From Actinomycetota bacterium (lineage in GTDB: Bacteria; Actinomycetota; Thermoleophilia; Gaiellales; Gaiellaceae), in NCBI GenBank assembly GCA_013698195.1, contig JACCVK010000307.1, forward strand, positions 1-5,470: DNA of 5,470 bases, in the 5' to 3' direction. The notes under the pieces were generated by a model. That model was not told the DNA's origin and did not search any database. It was given only the letters and a program-made list of their open reading frames with translations. Shown one piece after another: positions 1 through 4,918 of this stretch (position 1 is its first letter; each line of letters opens with the position of its first letter). The position numbers were made by a program, and so were the translations under genes.

Positions 1-291
1 GCTCGTCTGGCGCCCGACGATGTGGAGGCGAACGTCGCCGCAGCGGTCGGTCGCTTCGACAAGGCACGCCCTGCGGACGCGTTCGGCCGTCTCGGCCCGC
101 TGACGAAGCGCTTTCCACGCGAGCCAACGGTGCGTTTCCATCTCGGGGTGCTCCTGTTGTGGACGGGAAGAATCGACGAAGCCGAGCGGCAGCTCGGGCT
201 CGCGTCGAAGATCCAAGCCGGCTCCCCGCTCGCCCGCGAAGCCGAGCGCTACCTCGAGACGATCGAAATGTCCCGCGGCTCCGGCGGCTGA
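1..291 (+). CDS. Tetratricopeptide-repeat (TPR) protein, C-terminal fragment
   Basis: The frame is open to the left edge of the window, so this is the last 96 residues of a longer protein. The GTG at 22 need not be its start. Residues about 43-69 (from VRFHLGVLLLWTG to AERQLGLASK) fit the helix-turn-helix pattern of a TPR: a small residue after the first-helix Leu, a Gly at the turn, and Ala and Leu at the usual second-helix positions. Residues about 76-88 look like a capping helix. TPRs bind other proteins; the partner cannot be read from this fragment. No signal peptide or membrane segment is visible in what remains. The gene ends 70 bases before the preferred sigma-factor start, and a weak terminator-like hairpin overlaps its stop. 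The TPR call is fairly safe for the fold, while the function is unknown. Confidence 0.7.
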   Translation, partial: ARLAPDDVEANVAAAVGRFDKARPADAFGRLGPLTKRFPREPTVRFHLGVLLLWTGRIDEAERQLGLASKIQAGSPLAREAERYLETIEMSRGSGG

Positions 292-306
292 CGGGCCGGG
301 TCTTTT
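281..306 (+). terminator. Weak candidate intrinsic terminator after the TPR gene
   Basis: The arms CCGGC (281-285) and GCCGG (295-299) can pair around a 9-base loop that contains the TGA stop of the TPR gene. The short T-rich tail TCTTTT (301-306) follows. The stem is only 5 bp, and the tail merges into the -35 box of the next promoter. It is plausible as a weak terminator separating the TPR gene from the sigma gene, but a chance hairpin is quite possible in DNA this GC-rich. Confidence 0.25.
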
Positions 307-333
307 GACGTCGGCCTCCGTCGTAACTACGGT
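305..333 (+). promoter_or_regulatory. Candidate primary-sigma promoter of the sigma-factor gene
   Basis: TTGACG at 305-310 matches the -35 consensus in five of six positions. Exactly 17 bases later comes TACGGT (328-333), which fits the actinobacterial TANNNT -10 pattern. The start of transcription would fall near 340, giving a leader of about 22 bases that contains the purine-rich site at 351-357. The boxes, the optimal spacer and the position after a candidate terminator support one another. If it is used, the primary sigma factor could drive its own gene. No transcript data are available here. Confidence 0.55.
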
Positions 334-350
334 GTGGGCGCCGAGCGACG

Positions 351-357
351 AAGGGGG
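351..357 (+). promoter_or_regulatory. Ribosome binding site deciding the sigma-factor start
   Basis: AAGGGGG resembles AAGGAGG with one A-to-G change that can still wobble-pair with the 16S rRNA tail. It ends 4 bases before TTG 362, slightly close but usable. Neither TTG 305 nor GTG 332 has a comparable site upstream, and this is what favours the start at 362. Confidence 0.45.
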
Positions 358-361
358 GCGG

Positions 362-1456
362 TTGGCCGCGACCGAACCGGAGAGCACCACCCGCCGAGCG
401 CCGATCGACGAGGTGCTGGCAACGGATGAAGCACAGCGTCTGCTCGAGAGCGGTCAACAGGCTGGTCGCCTGGACGCCGACGAGATCGCGCTCGCGCTCG
501 ACGAGCTCGGGCTCGATGCCGCGCAGCTCGACGAGTTCTACGCCGCTCTCGACGAGGCGCAGATCGAGGTCGTCCATGCCGAAGAGGAAGCCGAGCCGGA
601 GCCCGAGCCGGCGGTTGCCGTGGCGGGCGAGATCACGACCGACTCGCTCCAGCTCTTCTTGAAGGACATCGGCAAGGTGCCGCTGCTCACTGCCGCGCAG
701 GAGGTCGAGCTCGCGAAGCGGATCGAGCGTGGAGACCATGCCGCGAAGCAGGCGATGGTGGAGGCAAATCTGCGGCTCGTCGTCTCGATCGCGAAGCGGT
801 ACCGAAATCAGGGCCTTCCGTTCCTCGACCTCATCCAGGAGGGCACGATCGGGCTCGTCCGCGCGGCCGAGAAGTTCGACTACCGCAAGGGGTTCAAGTT
901 CTCGACGTACGCGACCTGGTGGATCCGCCAGGCGGTGGCGCGCGCCATTGCAGACAAGGGACGCACGATACGGATGCCCGTCCACGTCGTCGAGAAGCTG
1001 AACCGCATCCTTCGCTCCGAGCGGAAGTTGCGCGCAGAACGCGGGCGCGAGCCGACGATCGAGGAGATCGCGCGCGAGCTCGAGATGTCGTCCGAGGAGG
1101 TCGAGCACATCAGGCGCAGCGCGCAGACCCCGGTCTCGCTCGAGAAGCCGGTGGGCGACGACGACGAGTCCGAGTTCGGGCACTTCCTCGCCGACCAGTC
1201 GGCGCCGCTGCCCGAAGAGCTTGCGGAGACCGCGCTTCAACGCGAGGCGCTCCGCACGATCCTCGGCGCGCTCTCCGAGCGCGAGCGTCGCGTGCTCGAG
1301 CTTCGCTATGGCCTCGACGGGCAGCAGCCGCGAACGCTCGACGAGGTTGGCCGCGCCTTCAACGTCACCCGCGAGCGCATCCGCCAAATCGAGCACCAGG
1401 GACTGAAGAAGCTTCGCGCGCTCGCGGACACGCAGCGCGTCCGCGACGTCGCCTGA
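362..1456 (+). CDS. rpoD: RNA polymerase sigma factor, RpoD/SigA family (group 1-like)
   Basis: Directs RNA polymerase to promoters and helps melt the -10 region. Residue numbers are for the 364-residue protein starting at TTG 362. Residues about 14-71 resemble region 1.1, the inhibitory domain typical of primary sigma factors. An acidic Glu/Pro linker (74-84) follows, then region 1.2 (95-125), regions 2.1-2.4 (132-208, with the melting pair Trp186-Trp187 and Gln190), region 3 with the DDDESEFGHFLAD finger (209-278), and region 4 (289-352). The -35-reading helix there carries VTRERIRQIE, with Arg337, Glu338, Arg341 and Gln342. Residue 193 is Ala where E. coli sigma-70 has Thr440, which reads the upstream edge of the -10 box. 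The tail after region 4.2 is short and unlike RpoD. The longest frame starts at TTG 305, but a promoter lies inside that extension. Family assignment is certain; housekeeping status is likely from region 1.1 but not proven. Confidence 0.93.
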   Translation: MAATEPESTTRRAPIDEVLATDEAQRLLESGQQAGRLDADEIALALDELGLDAAQLDEFYAALDEAQIEVVHAEEEAEPEPEPAVAVAGEITTDSLQLFLKDIGKVPLLTAAQEVELAKRIERGDHAAKQAMVEANLRLVVSIAKRYRNQGLPFLDLIQEGTIGLVRAAEKFDYRKGFKFSTYATWWIRQAVARAIADKGRTIRMPVHVVEKLNRILRSERKLRAERGREPTIEEIARELEMSSEEVEHIRRSAQTPVSLEKPVGDDDESEFGHFLADQSAPLPEELAETALQREALRTILGALSERERRVLELRYGLDGQQPRTLDEVGRAFNVTRERIRQIEHQGLKKLRALADTQRVRDVA

Positions 1457-1467
1457 CGGCAGCTGGC

Positions 1468-1473
1468 TAGACT
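1468..1473 (+). promoter_or_regulatory. Candidate -10 box for a leaderless peptidase transcript
   Basis: TAGACT fits TANNNT and ends 9 bases before the GTG at 1483, so transcription would start within a few bases of the start codon. No Shine-Dalgarno sequence precedes that GTG, which agrees with leaderless initiation. No good -35 box is visible 16-18 bases upstream. The peptidase could instead be reached by read-through from the sigma gene, only 26 bases away. Confidence 0.35.
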
Positions 1474-1482
1474 GCGCGCCCG

Positions 1483-2823
1483 GTGTCGGCGCGGTCATAC
1501 GAGGAGCTCAGAGCGCAGCTCGGCGAGCTGATCTCCATCCCCTCCGTCAGTGCCGATCCTGCCCACGCTGACGACGTCGAGCAGGCGGCCGACTGGGTCG
1601 CGGAGGCGATCCGTTCGGCCGGCGGCGAGGCGGCGGTCGAGGCGCGGGACGGTGGGCGACCGCTCGTCATCGGCGAGGTCGGCGCATCGAACGGAGCGAA
1701 CGGGGCCCCGACGGTGCTCGTCTACGCGCACTTCGACGTGCAGCCCGCGGATCCACTCGAGCTCTGGGACACGCCGCCGTTCGAGCTCGCCGAGCGCGAG
1801 GGCTGGCTCTACGCTCGCGGAGTCGCGGACGACAAGGCGCAGCTCCTCATGCTCATCGAGGCGGCGCGCCAGCTCTCCGCGGCCGGCGAGCTGCCCGTCA
1901 ACGTGCGCTTCGCGCTCGACTCCGAGGAGGAGGTCGGCGGCCAGTCGATCGTGGAGTGGGTCGCCGGGGACGAGCGAGGAGCCGACGCGGCGATCGTCTT
2001 CGACGGCGACATGTTCAGACGGGGCGTGCCGACGTTCAACACGGCACTTCGCGGCCTCTGCTACTTCCACGTCACGGCGCGCACAGGCGCGCGCGACCTG
2101 CACTCGGGCCTGTTCGGCGGCGTGGCGCTCAACGCTATGCACGCGCTCATGCAGGCCCTCTCCGCGGTAACGGCCAAGGACGGCCGCGTGCCGGACCCGC
2201 TTCGCGTCGGCCTCGAGCCTCCGACGGCCGAGGAGCGCGAGGGCTGGGCAACGCTTCCCGACGGGGCGGGACCACTCGCGGAAGTCGGCGCACAGCCCTC
2301 GGACGCGCAGGCCCTAGCCGAGTACTACAACCGAACCTGGGCGGAGCCGTCCGTCGACGTCCACGGCATTGCCGGCGGCTCGCCGGATCTCGTGAAAACT
2401 GTGCTTCCCGTGCACGCACGCGCAAACGTCTCGATTCGGATTGCCGCCGGCCAGAACGTGGCCGACGTGAGCGCAGCGTTCGAGAAACTGCTGCGCGAAG
2501 CCGCTCCCGTGGGGGCAGAGCTCGGGATCGAGCTCGTCTCCTCCGCCGAGCCGGGGGTCATCTCGCCGGACGCGCCGGCGCTCGCGCTCGCGCGAGAGGC
2601 GTTCGAGAGCGTATTCGGCGGGTCGTCGCTCCTCGTGAGGGTCGGGGGCTCGGTGCCGGTTGTCGCCAGTCTCGCCGGACGCGGGATCCCCACCATCTCG
2701 ACGGGCATCGCGACGACGGACGCAAATGCCCACTCGCCGAACGAGCGCTTCCCCGTGGAGCATCTGACGCTCGGCGTCGACGCCATCCGCGAGACGTACC
2801 GCCGACTCGGGCAGCTTGGCTAG
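1483..2823 (+). CDS. M20-family metallopeptidase, dipeptidase/carnosinase type
   Basis: A two-metal (usually zinc or manganese) cytoplasmic hydrolase expected to cleave dipeptides or related small amide bonds. All M20 residues are visible in 446 residues. His83 and Asp85 lie in YAHFDVQP. Asp116 is the bridging ligand in GVADDK. Glu149 is the likely general base and Glu150 a ligand in DSEEEVGG. Asp174 is in FDGD, and His417 is in AHSPNE. The lid/dimerisation domain (about 185-310) contains DLHSGLFGG with His207, the counterpart of the conserved carnosinase His that reaches into the neighbouring subunit's active site. Length and motif spacing match the dipeptidase/CNDP branch rather than DapE or ArgE. 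No signal peptide is seen. An in-frame TAG at 1468 makes GTG 1483 the first start available. The pepT frame begins inside its last codons, so the two are probably cotranslated. The exact substrate cannot be told from sequence. Confidence 0.92.
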   Translation: MSARSYEELRAQLGELISIPSVSADPAHADDVEQAADWVAEAIRSAGGEAAVEARDGGRPLVIGEVGASNGANGAPTVLVYAHFDVQPADPLELWDTPPFELAEREGWLYARGVADDKAQLLMLIEAARQLSAAGELPVNVRFALDSEEEVGGQSIVEWVAGDERGADAAIVFDGDMFRRGVPTFNTALRGLCYFHVTARTGARDLHSGLFGGVALNAMHALMQALSAVTAKDGRVPDPLRVGLEPPTAEEREGWATLPDGAGPLAEVGAQPSDAQALAEYYNRTWAEPSVDVHGIAGGSPDLVKTVLPVHARANVSIRIAAGQNVADVSAAFEKLLREAAPVGAELGIELVSSAEPGVISPDAPALALAREAFESVFGGSSLLVRVGGSVPVVASLAGRGIPTISTGIATTDANAHSPNERFPVEHLTLGVDAIRETYRRLGQLG

Positions 2824-4099
2824 CGCACCGTTCGCCAGCGAGCTCGCTGCCGAGCTCGCGGACGATGTACTCGAGCGCTTCCTGCGCTACGTCAAGATCG
2901 ACACGCAGTCCGTGGATCGCGCCGGCCGCCGACCGAGCAGCGACAAGCAGCTCGACCTCTCGCGCCTGCTCGTCGAGGAGCTCCGGGATATCGGATTGTC
3001 GGATGCCGAGTTGAACGAAGGGGCGTCGGTCTTCGCGAGCCTGCCGGGAAAGGGCGGGACACCGGTCGTCGGCCTCATCGCCCACGTCGACACGACGCCG
3101 GACGTGACGGGCGCTGGGGTCACACCGATCGTCCATCGCGGCGCAGGCGGAGCGCGGATCGAGTTGCCGGGCGACTCGCGTCAGGTCCTCGACCCCGAGC
3201 ATCTGCCGGCGCTCGCGGAGCGGACCGGGCACGACATCGTGACGAGCGACGGCACGACGCTCCTCGGAGCCGATGACAAGGCCGGTATCGCCGAGATCAT
3301 GGCTGCGGTCGCGTTTCTCGCCAAGAATCCGACGCGGCCACGCGCACCGATCCGGGTCGCGTTCACCGTCGACGAAGAGGTCGGTCGCGGCGCCGAGGAC
3401 TTCGATCTCGACGCGTTCGGCGCCGACGTCGCATACACGCTCGACGGCTCGGGTCTCGGCGAGGTCGAGATCGAGACGTTCTCCGCGAGGTCGGTTCGGA
3501 TAACGATCTCCGGGCTCTCCGTGCATCCCGGAACGGCGAAAGGGAAGCTCGTCAACGCGGTCAAGCTGGCCGCAGAGCTCGTCGGCTCGCTCCCGGCGGA
3601 CCGGCTCTCGCCCGAGACCACGGAGGAACGCGAGGGCTACGTCCACCCCAGTCGAATCTCGGGCAACGCCGAGAAAACGATTGTGGACTTCATCGTCCGC
3701 GACCACGACGACGACCTGCTCGAGGAGCACACGAAGCTCCTGCGCTCGCTCGCGAAGGACGTCGCCGAGCGCGAGCCGCGCGCACACGTCGAGGTCGAGG
3801 AGCGAGATTCTTACCGCAACATGCGCCCGTTCGTCGAGCGGACGCCGCGCGCCATGGAGGCAGCATTCGAGGCGATTCGCCGCGTCGGTGTGGAGCCGAA
3901 GCTCACGATCACGAGGGGCGGCACCGACGGGGCCGTCCTCTCGTCACGGGGCCTGCCGACTCCGAATCTGTTCACCGGCGGGCAGGAGTACCACTCCGTT
4001 CGGGAGTGGGCAAGCGTGCAGGACATGGCTTCGGCGGCGGCGATGATCGTCGAGCTGGCCGGTGTTTGGTCCGAGCCCGATCCCGATCCGTCGGAATAG
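2816..4099 (+). CDS. pepT: Peptidase T (tripeptide aminopeptidase)
   Basis: Removes the N-terminal residue from tripeptides in the cytoplasm, using two metal ions. The 427 residues follow E. coli PepT closely: LERFLRYVKIDTQS (19-32), then His90 and Asp92 in HVDTTPD, Asp153 in LLGADDKAGIAEIM, Glu187 (general base) and Glu188 in DEEVGRGA, Asp210 in TLDG, His237 in VHPGTAKG, the RGGTDGA loop (367-373), and His393 in the stretch after NLFTGG. No catalytic residue is missing. The protein has about 15 extra residues before the conserved N terminus and an acidic Asp/Pro tail (EPDPDPSE). TTG 2816 is the only usual start codon ahead of the conserved block on this side of the dipeptidase stop. It overlaps that gene by 8 bases, so translation is probably coupled. 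Paired with the upstream dipeptidase it would complete small-peptide breakdown. Confidence 0.95.
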   Translation: MASAPFASELAAELADDVLERFLRYVKIDTQSVDRAGRRPSSDKQLDLSRLLVEELRDIGLSDAELNEGASVFASLPGKGGTPVVGLIAHVDTTPDVTGAGVTPIVHRGAGGARIELPGDSRQVLDPEHLPALAERTGHDIVTSDGTTLLGADDKAGIAEIMAAVAFLAKNPTRPRAPIRVAFTVDEEVGRGAEDFDLDAFGADVAYTLDGSGLGEVEIETFSARSVRITISGLSVHPGTAKGKLVNAVKLAAELVGSLPADRLSPETTEEREGYVHPSRISGNAEKTIVDFIVRDHDDDLLEEHTKLLRSLAKDVAEREPRAHVEVEERDSYRNMRPFVERTPRAMEAAFEAIRRVGVEPKLTITRGGTDGAVLSSRGLPTPNLFTGGQEYHSVREWASVQDMASAAAMIVELAGVWSEPDPDPSE

Positions 4100-4127
4100 C
4101 GCGCCGGCCCGGGCGGTTTACGACTGC

Positions 4128-4556
4128 ATGGCGCGACTCGTCGGGATCAACCACATCGCGGTCGAAGTGCGCGACGTGAACGAGGCGATTGCATTCTTCG
4201 AGCAGATCTTCGATGCAGTGACTCTCCGGGGCCGTGCGGGGAGAATGGCGTTCGTCGACATGGGTGACCAGTTCGTTGCCCTCGAGTCGGTGGGACGCGA
4301 CCCAGTGTCCGCCGGTCACTTCGGATTGGTCGTCGACGACGCGTCGAGCACGCTCGAGCGTGCTCGTGGCGCGGGGGCACGCATGGTCGGCCGAAATGAC
4401 TTCCTCGACCCGTCGGGAAACCGCTGGCAAGTGGTCGACTACCGCGATATCCAATTCACGAAGACACCACGCGTCCTCGAGGGCATGGGCCTCGCAGGGC
4501 TAGAGAAGTCCGAGCGTGCGCTCGAGGAGCTCCGCGCGGCGAATCTCGCCGACTGA
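4128..4556 (+). CDS. VOC-superfamily protein (glyoxalase/bleomycin-resistance fold)
   Basis: A 142-residue single-unit vicinal-oxygen-chelate protein with two beta-alpha-beta-beta-beta halves. Residues 7-29 (INHIAVEVRDVNEAIAFFEQ and on) form the first half. HFGLVVDD (64-71) opens the second, and DPSGNRWQVVDYRDIQF (94-110) gives the classic last strand. Likely metal ligands are His9, Glu53, His64 and Asp104; the fourth is more often Glu. A basic and acidic helix (about 117-140) ends the protein. VOC enzymes include isomerases, epimerases, dioxygenases and thiol transferases, and this sequence does not show which. ATG 4128 is chosen because the conserved fold begins eight residues later; a GTG-type start at 4062 would only add residues overlapping pepT. 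The gap to pepT is 28 bases without a clear ribosome site, so cotranscription with the peptidases is possible. A 22-bp palindrome lies inside the gene. Confidence 0.88.
   Translation: MARLVGINHIAVEVRDVNEAIAFFEQIFDAVTLRGRAGRMAFVDMGDQFVALESVGRDPVSAGHFGLVVDDASSTLERARGAGARMVGRNDFLDPSGNRWQVVDYRDIQFTKTPRVLEGMGLAGLEKSERALEELRAANLAD
4345..4366 (+). repeat. 22-bp perfect palindrome inside the VOC gene
   Basis: The half CGAGCACGCTC (4345-4355) is followed directly by its exact reverse complement (4356-4366), centred on a CTCGAG. It encodes Ser-Thr-Leu-Glu-Arg-Ala-Arg of the second VOC half. The next base pair outward does not match. Its role is unknown: it could be a protein-binding site, an mRNA hairpin or chance from favoured codons. 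Confidence 0.85.
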
Positions 4557-4567
4557 CGAGACGTCAG
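4537..4567. terminator. Tandem small hairpins at the convergent gene junction
   Basis: CGGCGA (4537-4542) pairs with TCGCCG (4546-4551) around ATC. Directly after it, CTGACG (4553-4558) pairs with CGTCAG (4562-4567) around AGA. The second hairpin covers the TGA stops of both the VOC gene and the HxlR gene, whose coding ends are 7 bases apart. Neither side has a T-run. Such U-less hairpins can end transcription in actinobacteria, so a two-way terminator is plausible. Six-bp arms with 3-base loops also arise by chance in GC-rich DNA, so the position is the main argument. Confidence 0.35.
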
Positions 4568-4914
4568 GCGTCGTGCACGCCGCAGCCGAGCCACTCGTGG
4601 CCGAAGCGGCGCATCTCGTGCACGATCGGGAGGAGCGCGGTGCCCTTCGGGGTCAGTTCGTACTCGACACGTGGCGGCGACTCCGGGTAGCTCCGTCGCA
4701 CGACCATCTCCTCGGCCTCGAGCCAGCGCAGTCGCTCGGCGAGCGTCCGTGGGCTGATGCCCTCGCACGAGCGCTCGAGCTCGGTGAAGCGCCGCGGACC
4801 TTCGGAGAGGTCGTGTACGAGCAACACCGTCCACTTCGAGCCGACGATCTCGGCCGCAGTCGCGACGGAGCAAGTCCCCGTCTCGTGGACGGGAAGCATC
4901 GTGCGTGGACTCAC
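4564..4914 (-). CDS. HxlR-family winged-helix transcriptional regulator
   Basis: A 116-residue dimeric DNA-binding regulator. The family core is clear: TAAEIVGSKWTVLLVHDLSE (19-38) with the GxKWT signature, the recognition helix-turn-helix FTELERSCEGISPRTLAERL (43-62), and the wing, with YPESPPRVEYELTPKG (76-91), then a C-terminal dimerisation helix. Cys15 sits just before the first helix, where HxlR proteins such as YodB and HypR carry a redox- or electrophile-sensing Cys. Cys50 and Cys111 are additional. That sensing role is family knowledge, not shown here. The GTG start lies 4 bases after the methyltransferase stop and 6 bases after a TACACT box; an alternative ATG is at 4899. No Shine-Dalgarno is seen at either. 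It probably shares a transcript with the methyltransferase and may control that gene or itself. Its target is unknown. Confidence 0.92.
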   Translation of the reverse strand: MSPRTMLPVHETGTCSVATAAEIVGSKWTVLLVHDLSEGPRRFTELERSCEGISPRTLAERLRWLEAEEMVVRRSYPESPPRVEYELTPKGTALLPIVHEMRRFGHEWLGCGVHDA

Positions 4915-4918
4915 GGGC

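Noticed and set aside
919..1470. A 183-codon plus-strand frame overlapping the sigma gene
   Set aside because: It lies in another frame over conserved sigma regions 2-4 and its product is a low-complexity Arg/Ala-rich sequence.
2836..2849. A 14-bp palindrome CAGCGAGCTCGCTG near the pepT start
   Set aside because: Palindromes with 7-base halves are expected about once by chance in a window of this size and composition. The similar one at 5164-5177 is rejected for the same reason.
1956..3014. A 352-codon plus-strand frame bridging the two peptidases
   Set aside because: It is an Arg-rich shadow of the dipeptidase frame with no motif, and it runs over the conserved start of pepT.
2558..3787. 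A 409-codon open frame on the minus strand across the dipeptidase/pepT junction
   Set aside because: It is antisense to two genes with complete catalytic motifs, has no recognisable domain, and is rich in Arg and Ala as expected for a shadow frame in GC-rich DNA.
4062..4127. An N-terminal extension of the VOC gene overlapping the pepT end
   Set aside because: The extra 22 residues do not resemble VOC sequence, and an ATG sits just before the conserved fold.
4117..4127. A possible -10 box (TTTACGACT) before the VOC start
   Set aside because: It does not match TANNNT in register and has no -35 partner. Read-through from pepT is a simpler explanation.
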